A stretch of DNA of 40,060 nucleotides from Verrucomicrobia bacterium UBA3750 (lineage in GTDB: Bacteria; Verrucomicrobiota; Kiritimatiellia; RFP12; UBA1067), in assembly GCA_002371755.1 (NCBI GenBank), contig DFGM01000117.1, positions 1 through 40,060 of the forward strand. The letters run 5' to 3'. The notes below the pieces were generated by a model. That model was not told the origin of the DNA, ran no database searches, and saw only the letters and a program-made list of their open reading frames with translations. The translations under genes and the position numbers were made by a program. Below, in pieces: positions 24,327 to 32,831 of this stretch. Position 1 is the stretch's first letter, and each line of letters starts with the position of its first letter.

Positions 24327-24472
24327 CCAATGCCCATCACCCGCGAATCCAATGCCCATGGGGCGGGAATTCAATGCCCATTGGTCGGGAATTCAATGGG
24401 CATTGGTCGGGAATTCAATGCCCATTGGTTTCCAATTCAATGCCCATTGGATTCCCGGGCGATGGGCATTGG
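24327..24472. repeat. 22-bp tandem repeat array with CAATGnnCATTG dyads
   Basis: Seven cores, CAATG (CGATG in the last), start at 24328, 24350, 24372, 24394, 24416, 24438 and 24460: exactly 22 bp apart each time. The typical unit is GAATTCAATGCCCATTGGTC. Units 3, 5 and 6 read CAATGCCCATTGG, units 4 and 7 read GGGCATTGG instead (the inverted centre), and units 1 and 2 are degenerate at the edge. The array lies between the deoA promoter and a rightward terminator. Confidence 0.9.
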
Positions 24473-24478
24473 TGGGAT

Positions 24479-24541
24479 AACCGCTTGTCCTGAGCCGTTT
24501 TAGGGCATTCCCTGCCAATTTGGCCGGCAGGGGCGGTTTTT
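24479..24541 (+). terminator. rightward intrinsic terminator after the repeat array
   Basis: CCCTGCC (24510-24516) pairs with GGCAGGG (24526-24532), and an outer AACCGC (24479-24484) pairs with GCGGTT (24533-24538); the right arm runs into TTTTT at 24537-24541. No rightward gene precedes it, so it either ends an unseen transcript over the repeats or insulates the next gene. Confidence 0.55.
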
Positions 24542-24576
24542 GAAGTTAGCTCCGTTTTACAATGGCGGAGTCTGCG

Positions 24577-24594
24577 GAAATATGGTACAATATG
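24577..24594 (+). promoter_or_regulatory. extended -10 promoter of the cysteine-rich gene
   Basis: GAAATATGGTACAATATG with -10 TACAAT at 24586-24591. The leader to the ATG at 24666 is about 67 nt and contains a GGAGG / CCTCC pair that could form a small hairpin. Confidence 0.65.
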
Positions 24595-24665
24595 CGGCAG
24601 TTTGGGGGAGGGGTGCATTTCTCCTCCTACCTAAGTTCAACATAAAAAACAGAAAGGAACTCAAA

Positions 24666-25106
24666 ATGAAGAAACTAACGATGGCATTTGCGATTGCGCT
24701 TGCGACATTCGCGTTTGCCCAAGAAGCGCCGACACCCGCCTGCGCCTGCAAGGCAGGGGCGCCGTGCATCTGCGGCGAAAAGTGCGAATGCGCCGCGAAG
24801 CCCGCCTGCGCCTGCAAGGCCGGGGCACCGTGCATCTGCGGCAAGGAAAACTGCGATTGCCCGAAACCGCCCAAGTGCGGCATGGATAAGCGCGGTTTCA
24901 GGGGCAAAGGCCCCGGGTGCGGCATGGGCGCCCAACGTCCCGATCGCGATGTGCCGCGCTTTGTGAAGTGCAATTGCTGCCCGGAGTGCAAGGGCCTCAT
25001 CCTTCTTCCTCCGGTGAATTGCAGATTTGGCATGCCCAAATGCGGCAAGCCGTGCAATGGCGCAATGCCGCCGCCCCCGCCGCCGCCTGCTCCCGCAGCA
25101 GAATAA
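24666..25106 (+). CDS. secreted cysteine-rich protein with internal repeats
   Basis: The protein has 146 residues with a Sec signal peptide (about 1-18, MKKLTMAFAIALATFAFA). The mature part holds 21 cysteines, mostly as CxC or CxxC pairs. PACACKAGAPCICG occurs twice (24-37 and 46-59), a 22-residue duplication that is also nearly exact in DNA. A second cluster, CNCCPEC, is at 102-108, and the C terminus is a Pro run (135-141). Met, Gly and Arg are frequent in the middle. The composition resembles metallothionein or copper-binding proteins, so metal binding outside the cytoplasm is a reasonable guess; I know no family for it. The ATG follows AAAGGAAC. It has its own promoter. Confidence 0.8.
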   Translation: MKKLTMAFAIALATFAFAQEAPTPACACKAGAPCICGEKCECAAKPACACKAGAPCICGKENCDCPKPPKCGMDKRGFRGKGPGCGMGAQRPDRDVPRFVKCNCCPECKGLILLPPVNCRFGMPKCGKPCNGAMPPPPPPPAPAAE

Positions 25107-25122
25107 TATAGAAGAAATGGCA

Positions 25123-25160
25123 GGGCGGGTCTTCCGCGACAGGTCGCGTTCTGCCCGCCC
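25123..25160. other. GC-rich nested hairpin between the Cys-rich gene and recC
   Basis: GGGCGGG (25123-25129) pairs with CCCGCCC (25154-25160), and inside it CGCGA (25135-25139) pairs with TCGCG (25144-25148). There is no T-tract. It could stabilise or end the upstream message. Confidence 0.4.
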
Positions 25161-25199
25161 CGTCCTGTGCCGCGCCATTCTTGGCGCGGTTCTGATACG

Positions 25200-28100
25200 A
25201 TGGCTCTAAGGGTATATTATAGCGACGTAATCGAGGATCTGGCAGCGCATCTAAAGGCGAGGTTGCTTGCCGAAAGAGCGCATTCAGATCCTTTTTCGTT
25301 CCCAAAGGTCGTCGTTCCCAACGCTAATATCGCGAAATGGCTCCGGCTCAGGGTGTTTTCGCAAGAAAGCGCACTTTGCGCCGGAGTCGAGTTTCCGTTC
25401 ATGGAAGGGAGGCTGTCCGAGCTCCTTTCGGCAAATCTCCCGGAGGGCGAAAAGGTTTCCCTCCTCCCCGACAACGCCTATACGCTTGCGATAATGCGCA
25501 TACTCCTTGACGATAAGCGCGCAGATTTCGGCGCATATCGTGCATTCAGGGCATATATCGGGGGCGGCGATGGCATCGGGCCACTGAAAATTGCCTCGCG
25601 CCGACAGGCGAGGATGGGATGGCAGCTTGCCTCCAAACTCGCGGATTTGATGGATCAATATGAGGTGCGGCGCCCGGAAATCGTCGAGGCGTGGCTATCC
25701 GGCGCAAAGGATGAAGGCGGCGAAATAGCCGCCGCTGAAGGTGCGCTTGCACGTGCGCTTTGGGGCGAGCATGGTTTCTTCCCGCCGTCTGGCGATACTC
25801 TTTCCCTGCGCCAACTCTTTGCGAGAGTCTCGGCTACGCCGCCGACTGGTCCGCAAGAGACCGTGTATTTCTTTGGCGAATCCACCCTTTCGCTCCTCCA
25901 GGCGCGCATACTAGCCTATCTCGCCCAGACGCATGAGGTCGTTTTTTACCACAACAACGTATGCCTCGAATATTGGGGCGACCTCGAAACGAAAGCCGAA
26001 CGCATAAAACGGCTCGGCCGCGCGACTGCCGAAAAAGAAGATATAGAGCTGGAAAACCCGCTTCTTCGCCAGTGGGGGGCGGCGGGACGCGAAACAATGC
26101 GCCTTCTCGTCGACCTCGAAGAGGAGACGGCAGGCAAAATAGACTTTGAATGGATGTCTCTCGCGGACGAAACGCGCGAAAAGCCTTCCACCCTCCTTGG
26201 CGCACTCCAGGAATCCATCTGCCACCGTTCCGGAATGGATGAAGATGCGCCGCATGATTCTTCCGTCCGCGTAATTGGCGCTCCCGGCATCAGGCGGGAG
26301 GTGGAGGCGGTATACGATGCCATTCTCGCCTCGCCATCGCCCTTCTCCGGCATCGCGGTGCTTGTGCCGGATATGGCGAAGTATCGTCCGATGATAGAAT
26401 CCGTATTCGATGCGCGCGGCAAGGTGCCGTATGGAATGGTGGATACCTCGGCATCGGACGAAAGCAAATATCTTTCGGCGTTTCTTTCGCTCGCAGACAT
26501 CGCGCGGCACGGTCTCAACCGCAAGACGCTGTTCGCCGTCCTTGAAAACCCCGTCGTGATGGAAGCATTGTCGTTCCGCACAGGCGAGTTGGAGGCGTGG
26601 AAACGTTATGCGGCAGAGGCGAGCGCATTCGACGGCTTCGAGGAACGCCAGGACGGCTCGAAGTTCAATTGGGAATGGGCGCTTCAGCGCCTTCGCCTGC
26701 CCGCCATCGTAAAAGAAACACCCGTCCCGCCTGCCGATGGCGAAATGCCGCCGCCGGTAGGCGAAGGCGACGATTCGGCATTGCGCTTCTCCTGGGCGGT
26801 GGAACTTGTCTACAGAAACGTGCGCGCCTCCATGCCCGAGACGGCGGAAAAATGGCTTGGGCTTCTCGCGCCGATGATGGACGACCTTCTCAAGGTTCCG
26901 AAGGACAGCCCCCTGGAAGCAGGAGTGCGCGCGAAGATATTCATGACGCTTTCAGCACTGGACGATATTCCCGGCGAGAAGTCGATGGAGTTCGTGTTCG
27001 CGGCGCTGGAACAGTTTGTCGGCGCCCTGCCAGGCCGCAAAGGCGGGTATCTGACGCACGGTGTCACCGTGGCGCAGTTACACCCGATGCGCCCGGTGCC
27101 GTTCAGGGAAGTGTATGTGCTGGGTCTCGGGGAGAGCGGTTTCCCCGGCAGGGTTTCCTCCAGCACGCTTGACGTCAGAGGCGCGGCATGGCGTCTGGGC
27201 GATGTCACCGTGCCGAAATCCAACCGCTACCTCTTTCTCGAGATGCTCATGGCGGTGCGGGAAAGGCTCGTCCTTTCATTTGCGAATTGGGATATGGAAA
27301 AGGATGCCGAGCTTTTCCCTTCGCCGCTCGTGCGGGAACTGTGCGCATTTGCCGGGATACTGCCTGAGGCCGCCCCGCGCCCCGCGCGCGAGCCGGAAGA
27401 GAATGCGGATGCCGCAACCGCCTTCCAGCCGGAAGCGAAAACGCCCGCGGCGGATGAAGCCGCGGATGTCACCTCGCCCAGAACGCTCGCCCAATTCGTC
27501 AAATCGCCTTTCCGCGAGATGATGAGGGCGCGCTTCGGCATCGCCGTGGAAGGATACATGGATACCAGCCTTGAAAACGACTTCCCTTTGAGCCTGGGTT
27601 CCGGCCAGACCCTGTGGGGCGCCCAGGAGGATTGGATTGCCGCAAACGGCGATACCGAGGCCGTCTTCCGCAAAAACACGCTCGCCGGCGCCATCCCGGG
27701 CGGATTCCTCGGCAAATTCGCAAAAGGCGCTTTCGATGCCGCAATCGCCGACGCGAAGGATGCGCTTATCGCTTTCGCAAAGTCGTTCGACCCCGGAAAG
27801 GACGAAGCCGTGGTCTTTTCGCGGCTCGACCCGAAGCCGAAGAGAAACACGGAAGACTTCTATCGCCTGCCGCCGGAGGCGGTGTTGGAAAAGTTCTTCT
27901 CCTTCGTCGCTTCCATCGCGAAACGGGACGATGGGGAATGGACGTTCAGGATAGGCGTATTGGATTTCGACCGGCACCTCGCGGCATCGTGGGGCTGGAA
28001 GATGTCGCAAACCGAGGCGGCCGATTACCTTTCATGCGTAGCTGAAGCGAGACAAAAGTATGCCCTCTCCCCCGATGCCGGCGGGCGCTATGTGGATGCC

Positions 28101-28388
28101 GCCTACAAGCATGTGGCAAAAGCCGTTGAAAGCGTCTATAAAGGTGCGCTCCCGCGCGCGCTTTCAGGTCCGCTCGATTGCGAATCGCTCGCACGCGCCG
28201 TGGAAAATGCCGCCTCGGCCTTCAAGCCGGCCTCCAAAAACGCCTTCAACAACTCCCTCGTAGTGGAAGAATCCACCCGCGATTTGCGGCGTCTGCCAAC
28301 GGCCGGGGAACTCGCCTCGCTTTTCGACGGCATCTACCTCAAAATCTTTTCGGGCGAAATGCAGAGCTATGCGGAGGTGACGCAATGA
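25200..28388 (+). CDS. recC: exodeoxyribonuclease V gamma subunit (RecC)
   Basis: The protein has 1062 residues, near the RecC norm. RecC is a nuclease-dead, helicase-like scaffold that splits DNA strands and reads Chi in RecBCD. Family features: the N-terminal YYSDVIEDLAAHL and VVVPNANIAKWLRLRV blocks, HPMRPVPFREVYVLGLGESGFPG at about 625-650 and the following SNRYLFLEMLMAVRERLVLSF. Walker motifs are degenerate as expected. The ATG at 25200 has only a weak Shine-Dalgarno, but the protein begins at the family boundary. The stop overlaps recB (ATGA). The identification rests on order and motifs; an AddB-like nuclease domain is not seen. Confidence 0.88.
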   Translation: MALRVYYSDVIEDLAAHLKARLLAERAHSDPFSFPKVVVPNANIAKWLRLRVFSQESALCAGVEFPFMEGRLSELLSANLPEGEKVSLLPDNAYTLAIMRILLDDKRADFGAYRAFRAYIGGGDGIGPLKIASRRQARMGWQLASKLADLMDQYEVRRPEIVEAWLSGAKDEGGEIAAAEGALARALWGEHGFFPPSGDTLSLRQLFARVSATPPTGPQETVYFFGESTLSLLQARILAYLAQTHEVVFYHNNVCLEYWGDLETKAERIKRLGRATAEKEDIELENPLLRQWGAAGRETMRLLVDLEEETAGKIDFEWMSLADETREKPSTLLGALQESICHRSGMDEDAPHDSSVRVIGAPGIRREVEAVYDAILASPSPFSGIAVLVPDMAKYRPMIESVFDARGKVPYGMVDTSASDESKYLSAFLSLADIARHGLNRKTLFAVLENPVVMEALSFRTGELEAWKRYAAEASAFDGFEERQDGSKFNWEWALQRLRLPAIVKETPVPPADGEMPPPVGEGDDSALRFSWAVELVYRNVRASMPETAEKWLGLLAPMMDDLLKVPKDSPLEAGVRAKIFMTLSALDDIPGEKSMEFVFAALEQFVGALPGRKGGYLTHGVTVAQLHPMRPVPFREVYVLGLGESGFPGRVSSSTLDVRGAAWRLGDVTVPKSNRYLFLEMLMAVRERLVLSFANWDMEKDAELFPSPLVRELCAFAGILPEAAPRPAREPEENADAATAFQPEAKTPAADEAADVTSPRTLAQFVKSPFREMMRARFGIAVEGYMDTSLENDFPLSLGSGQTLWGAQEDWIAANGDTEAVFRKNTLAGAIPGGFLGKFAKGAFDAAIADAKDALIAFAKSFDPGKDEAVVFSRLDPKPKRNTEDFYRLPPEAVLEKFFSFVASIAKRDDGEWTFRIGVLDFDRHLAASWGWKMSQTEAADYLSCVAEARQKYALSPDAGGRYVDAAYKHVAKAVESVYKGALPRALSGPLDCESLARAVENAASAFKPASKNAFNNSLVVEESTRDLRRLPTAGELASLFDGIYLKIFSGEMQSYAEVTQ

Positions 28389-31300
28389 ACCCAGACCGCG
28401 AGTATATCGCCAAGCGGCTGGGCGGCGAGAATGCCGTGTGGAACACGCTGCTCTACGACCGCGACGGCATCATCGAGGCTTCCGCCGGCACGGGGAAGAC
28501 GTATGCGCTCCAGAGCATAGTCCTAAAGCTCGTCTCGCGTGAAGAAGAGCCTGTCTCCGCCAAGAACATACTGCTCGTCACCTACACCGAAAAGGCGGCA
28601 GGCGAATTGCGCTCCCGCATCCGCGATATTCTCGAAACGGCAGGCTGCCTTGACGAAAGTTTCGACGAGATGACGATTTGCACCATCCACTCTTTCTGCC
28701 GCGAGCTTTTGGGCGAATACGCTTTCGAGAACCGCGTGCCGATGAAGATGGATGTGACGAGCACCAATATCGAGCTTGTCCATGAGGCCGTGCGCACCGT
28801 CGTTGCGAGCGAAGAGTTCGCGCGGCGCTTCGGCGCGGAGTTTCCAACTCTCATGGACTCTTCCGGCATCGAAAGCGTCGAAAAGCTCGTGGAATGCGCT
28901 GAGCGCATCCTTGATACTGCCGCCTCGAAGGATATTCCCCCGGCCTCCGCCGGGATGCACGAAGAAGCGGGTGACGCCGTCTTTCTGCCGCAGGCGCTCA
29001 CCGCAATGGCCTGGCCCGTCTTCAAGCGGCTGAAGGACGAGTCTTCCGCGCTTACGTTCGACGATCTCGTCACCCAGGCGAGCCGGGCCGTTCTTGCCGA
29101 AAGCGAAAAGGAGCTTTCGGGCGGGAAGAGTGCACTCCTCGAATCCATACGGCGCCGCTACCGCATCGCGCTTGTCGACGAGTTCCAGGATACGGATATG
29201 GCGCAGTGGCGGATATTCGAGCGTCTGTTCTCGTCGCGGCACAATGTGCTTGCTGGCGGGTCCAATCCGAAGCAAGGGTTTCTTCTGGCGGTGGGCGACC
29301 CGAAACAGGCCATATATTCGTTCCGAGGCGCCGATGTGGCCACTTATCTCGCCGCGCGCGAATACCTTTCCGAAGGCGAGGGCGCGCAAAAGATGCTCAC
29401 GCTGGACGCCACCTTCCGCTCCACACGCGAGATGATCAAAGCCTTCAACTGCATCTTCGGAGAACTTTCCGGCTGGTTCGACGGCATGAGCGAGGGCGGC
29501 AAGAAGATCGAATACCGCGATGTCGAATACCCGGAAGGGAACCCGAAGTTCGCGGGGCTTGAGGATTTCACGGGGCGCGGACCCGTCACCTTGCTGGAAG
29601 CCTTGCCTTGCAAACTGCCAGACCCCGCCCCGCGTTCAGGCTACGGCAATGCGGCAATGTGCCTGCCAGTGTACCTGGAGTCCGTCGCAGGCGAGATAAT
29701 CCGTCTCAAGGCCCTGCCGTTCGCGTTTTCCGTGCAAGGCGGCGAAGACGGCGCAAAACGTGTGCCTGTGCCGCTTTCATACTCGGATATGTGCATTCTG
29801 GTGCGCACCAACAAAGAGGCGCAAGTCGTCAAGAAAGCGCTTGCCGCGCGTGGTATCCCGTTTGCCCAATATAAGGAAAGAGGCCTCTTTCTCGCGGCGG
29901 AAGCCGAAGCCCTTGTGGCTCTATTCGACTACCTTTCCTTCCCGGCGCGCAAGGGCGCGAAGGAAGCGCTGCTGCTCACGCCCATCTTCCGCATCCACCC
30001 CTCCAGGCTCGCAGAAACAGACTCCGCCGAACTCGCACTCGCCGACTCGCTCCTCGAAAAATGGAAGGCGTTTGCCGAAAAGAAGGATTGGACTCGCCTT
30101 TTCGATAGCGTAATCGTCGATTCCGCCATCTCGAAGTATCGTCCTGGCGATTACTCCTTCAGGCGCACCTTGCGTGGTTTCCGACAGATTCTGGATAGGC
30201 TCCTTGAAGTCAAGGGACGCAGCGCCGTCGCACCCGGCGAGTTCGCTTCTCTCATCAGATCCTGGCGCAAGGATGACGGCCATCTCGGCGAAGACGGCGC
30301 CTTGCGCCAGAAGGAAGCAGAGACGGACGCAGTGCAGATCATGACGATGCACGCGAGCAAGGGACTGGAGTTCGCCGTCGTTTTCGTCGCCACCGGCTTC
30401 GGCAAACTAGAGAAAGGCGAGGAGAACGAACGTAAGCGCCTCTTCTATGTGGCAATAACGCGCGCCGCCTGCAAGCTCTACCTCCCGTGGACAAAGTGGG
30501 ATAGGCACATCCGCTGCACGAAAAAGGAGAAAGGCAAAGAAGAGCCGGGTATCGGCTCCATATCTTCCCCGCTCTTGGGCGAGGGCTTTCTCTCGCGCGG
30601 CATAAGAGCCCTCATCGAAAACGACCTCGCCCGGCTGGAGGAAACCATCCCCTCTAATGTCAACGCCCAGCCTCTCGCGCCGCCAAGGCCAACCGGTTCC
30701 GTCGACCCCGCGCCTGCGCCGAAAAGCCCGCTTCCACTCGCTGCACGGCGCCTTATGTGGGATTCATTCTCTTCGCTTTGCGGGCCGTCGCCGGAACATG
30801 GCGAGGCCGCACTTGAGACGGCGCCGGTGCTGAAAACACATTCCCTCCTGCCACGAAACAACATCTCAGGCACTGTCTTCCACGAAATCATGGAGAAACT
30901 CTGCGCCGGAGACGAGGCAAAAGGCGCACCCGGCTTCGCTATCGGCCAACTCGCCTCTCCCGCCATGGCGCAGGATAACGCCGCCTTGCGCGACATCATC
31001 CTTCAGACTATGCGCCGCAACGGCATCAGAGACCTTGAAGCAGATGGCGATTCCACGAGCCGCACTTTGGCGCGCATGGTCTGGGGGGCTTTGAATACCG
31101 AAATACCAGTCCCTGGCGAAGAGCCCTTCTATTTAAAGGATATAGGCCATGCCGACAGGCGTGCGGAACTGGAGTTCGTCATCGACGAATCCTCTCTTTT
31201 CGGCGACGACCTCCCAAAATACCGTTCATTCCGGCGAGACGGACTTTTGAACGGTTCCATCGACCTGCTCGTGCGTCCCCGCGGCGCAAGCGGGAAAGTG

Positions 31301-31591
31301 GTCATAATCGACTGGAAGACGAACACTTTGCCTGATTATTCCCCTTCCTCCGTGCAGAAGGCGATGGACGATGCCGCCTATCATCTCCAATACCGCATCT
31401 ATTCACTTGCGGCCAACAGGTGGCTTGGCGAGGGCAAGACTGCGGCAATCGCCTATCTTTTCGTGAGAGGTGCTGTGACTGAAGAAGCGAAATGTGGCAT
31501 CTTCTCTGCCGACATGGGCGAAGCTGCCGTTGCAACCGCCCGCGCAGAAACACTCTCCGCCATCGCCAAGTCGCTGGCTCCGCATATATAA
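28385..31591 (+). CDS. recB: exodeoxyribonuclease V beta subunit (RecB)
   Basis: The protein has 1068 residues, about 110 shorter than E. coli RecB. The UvrD-type helicase is complete: Walker A EASAGTGKT (31-39), LLVTYTEKAAGELRSR, motif II LVDEFQDTD (about 262-270), GDPKQAIYSFRGAD and MTMHASKGLEF (about 653-663). The C-terminal nuclease has GTVFHEIME, GSIDLL and VIIDWKTN (about 973-980), so the metal-binding His, Asp and Lys residues are all in place. It is the 3'-5' helicase and nuclease of double-strand-break repair. recD does not follow; the next gene is an unrelated 87-codon gene. Confidence 0.92.
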   Translation: MNPDREYIAKRLGGENAVWNTLLYDRDGIIEASAGTGKTYALQSIVLKLVSREEEPVSAKNILLVTYTEKAAGELRSRIRDILETAGCLDESFDEMTICTIHSFCRELLGEYAFENRVPMKMDVTSTNIELVHEAVRTVVASEEFARRFGAEFPTLMDSSGIESVEKLVECAERILDTAASKDIPPASAGMHEEAGDAVFLPQALTAMAWPVFKRLKDESSALTFDDLVTQASRAVLAESEKELSGGKSALLESIRRRYRIALVDEFQDTDMAQWRIFERLFSSRHNVLAGGSNPKQGFLLAVGDPKQAIYSFRGADVATYLAAREYLSEGEGAQKMLTLDATFRSTREMIKAFNCIFGELSGWFDGMSEGGKKIEYRDVEYPEGNPKFAGLEDFTGRGPVTLLEALPCKLPDPAPRSGYGNAAMCLPVYLESVAGEIIRLKALPFAFSVQGGEDGAKRVPVPLSYSDMCILVRTNKEAQVVKKALAARGIPFAQYKERGLFLAAEAEALVALFDYLSFPARKGAKEALLLTPIFRIHPSRLAETDSAELALADSLLEKWKAFAEKKDWTRLFDSVIVDSAISKYRPGDYSFRRTLRGFRQILDRLLEVKGRSAVAPGEFASLIRSWRKDDGHLGEDGALRQKEAETDAVQIMTMHASKGLEFAVVFVATGFGKLEKGEENERKRLFYVAITRAACKLYLPWTKWDRHIRCTKKEKGKEEPGIGSISSPLLGEGFLSRGIRALIENDLARLEETIPSNVNAQPLAPPRPTGSVDPAPAPKSPLPLAARRLMWDSFSSLCGPSPEHGEAALETAPVLKTHSLLPRNNISGTVFHEIMEKLCAGDEAKGAPGFAIGQLASPAMAQDNAALRDIILQTMRRNGIRDLEADGDSTSRTLARMVWGALNTEIPVPGEEPFYLKDIGHADRRAELEFVIDESSLFGDDLPKYRSFRRDGLLNGSIDLLVRPRGASGKVVIIDWKTNTLPDYSPSSVQKAMDDAAYHLQYRIYSLAANRWLGEGKTAAIAYLFVRGAVTEEAKCGIFSADMGEAAVATARAETLSAIAKSLAPHI

Positions 31592-31601
31592 GGATATAGA
31601 G

Positions 31602-31865
31602 ATGAACGACAAGGAAATCGCAATAGCACGGATTGGGCGGCAGATTCGCCTCTTGGGCATTCTGGATACGTGCACCGACTTTGCCGAGGCGGGGGAAGCA
31701 GCCGTCCTCGAACTTGCCGGAATGGTCGAGTCCGGCGCCATCATCGCGGGCGAACTTCAACTTGTGCGCGACATCTTGCAACGATCGGGCCCCAAGCCCT
31801 GTTCCTTTGCGCTTTCCCTCGCACAAACATTCGCTACAAGAAGGGAAGCCCGAATCGCACGGTAG
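31602..31865 (+). CDS. small hypothetical protein behind recB
   Basis: The protein has 87 residues and is helical, with an amphipathic middle (LLGILDTCTDFAEAGEAAVLELAGMVESGAII region, two cysteines in total). No family is recognised. The ATG follows AAGGATATAGAG and lies 10 nt behind the recB stop, so it is likely the last gene of the recCB operon. It could be a RecBC-associated factor, but only the position suggests that. Confidence 0.6.
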   Translation: MNDKEIAIARIGRQIRLLGILDTCTDFAEAGEAAVLELAGMVESGAIIAGELQLVRDILQRSGPKPCSFALSLAQTFATRREARIAR

Positions 31866-31873
31866 ATCGCCCT

Positions 31874-32014
31874 GCCCGCCGCAATGTCGCATGTACGTCA
31901 CGGCGGGCTGAAACTGGGGGAACGGGCGTCTCGCCCGTTCACACCGCCGCAATGTCCCGGATGTCCCGGTTGTCCCGTGGTAGGGCGGGCAAGGGGCTCA
32001 GCCGCCGCATGCCC
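31874..32014. repeat. cluster of palindromic repeats including REP-like copy B
   Basis: Three hairpins follow each other: GCCCGCCG (31874-31881) with CGGCGGGC (31901-31908); GAACGGGCG with CGCCCGTTC (31920-31940, loop TCT, perfect 9 bp); and GTGGTAGGGC with GCCCTACCAC (ending about 32020). The last contains the copy of the repeat at 1-34. CCGCCGCAATGTC occurs twice (31876 and 31944) and ATGTCCCGG is repeated in tandem at 31952-31969. It fills the space between the convergent recB operon and the surface-protein block; no gene is visible in it. Confidence 0.75.
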
Positions 32015-32031
32015 TACCACGCGGCGCCGCC

Positions 32032-32784
32032 TTACCGGCGGCCGACGCGGAAGAATGCGGAGCCTTCCGTGGCGGGGACGATAAACGTCACTTCCTCGTC
32101 GGCGGAGTCGGCGCCGGAGCGCGGCGAGTTCGCCGTCTCGCAGACGGCATCGGGTGTCGCGCCAGTGTTCAAATCATACTGGAGGAACGGGCAGGTGCCC
32201 TTCGCCGTCACGAAAACATACGCGCCCTCTACGCGGATGCCGGTAATCTCCGGCGTCGGAGCGCCCGCAGGCACCGCCGTCGCGCTGGACGCAACGGCCG
32301 CGCCGGTCACGGCCCCGACGGACCCCGACGCGCCGGACCCGACGCTCACCGCCGCGCCGGGCACCGCGCCCGCCGCGTTGACGAGACGCACCTTGCCGTT
32401 GACAGTCCCGGCAGGCTTCGCCGCGCCGTCCGCGCCCCAGCGGCGCGTGTCGAGCAGGTAAACGCCCCACGAGCCGCCCTGGTACTTCGTCTTCATGTCG
32501 CCAGCGTCGACCTCGAACACGACCTTCGGGCAGCGGCCGCCCTTCGCCACGGGCGCGGCAAGCACTATCTCGCCACCCGTCGCGCTGCCGTCCGCCGCGA
32601 CCGACAGGCCGGAGGCGCCGTTCGCCATCCACACCAGCGCGTAGCACTCGCCGTCCAGCACCGTCGTCCCGTCCGCGTAGGCGTCGGGGCCCTTCGACGA
32701 GAACGACACCAGCGCGTCGTTCTGCGCCGCGAACGCCGCGCCGCAGAGCGCGGCCGCCGCGAAAAACACTGTAGTCTTCTTCAT
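32032..32784 (-). CDS. secreted hypothetical protein
   Basis: The protein has 250 residues with a Sec signal peptide (1-19, MKKTTVFFAAAALCGAAFA). The mature part is beta-rich. An Ala/Gly/Ser/Val low-complexity stretch (about 130-175, made of GA, GS and AV steps) is followed by an ITGIRVEGAYVFVTAKG...FLQYDLNTG segment and a FFRVGRR end. I know no named family; the C terminus resembles endings common in secreted proteins of this bacterial group (inference). It is the last gene of the leftward surface block, 47 nt behind the PEP-CTERM gene, with its own start context (GGAATCACGG). Confidence 0.75.
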   Translation of the reverse strand: MKKTTVFFAAAALCGAAFAAQNDALVSFSSKGPDAYADGTTVLDGECYALVWMANGASGLSVAADGSATGGEIVLAAPVAKGGRCPKVVFEVDAGDMKTKYQGGSWGVYLLDTRRWGADGAAKPAGTVNGKVRLVNAAGAVPGAAVSVGSGASGSVGAVTGAAVASSATAVPAGAPTPEITGIRVEGAYVFVTAKGTCPFLQYDLNTGATPDAVCETANSPRSGADSADEEVTFIVPATEGSAFFRVGRR

Positions 32785-32831
32785 TTCCGTGATTCCTTTC
32801 GATGGTCTTTAACTGAACTTCGCCGGGCTTT

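Noticed and set aside
24327..24472. CRISPR array
   Set aside because: Units are contiguous 22-mers without unique spacers, and no cas genes are near.
31920..31940. Rho-independent terminator of the recCB operon
   Set aside because: Perfect stem but no T-tract after it; classed as part of the palindromic repeat cluster.
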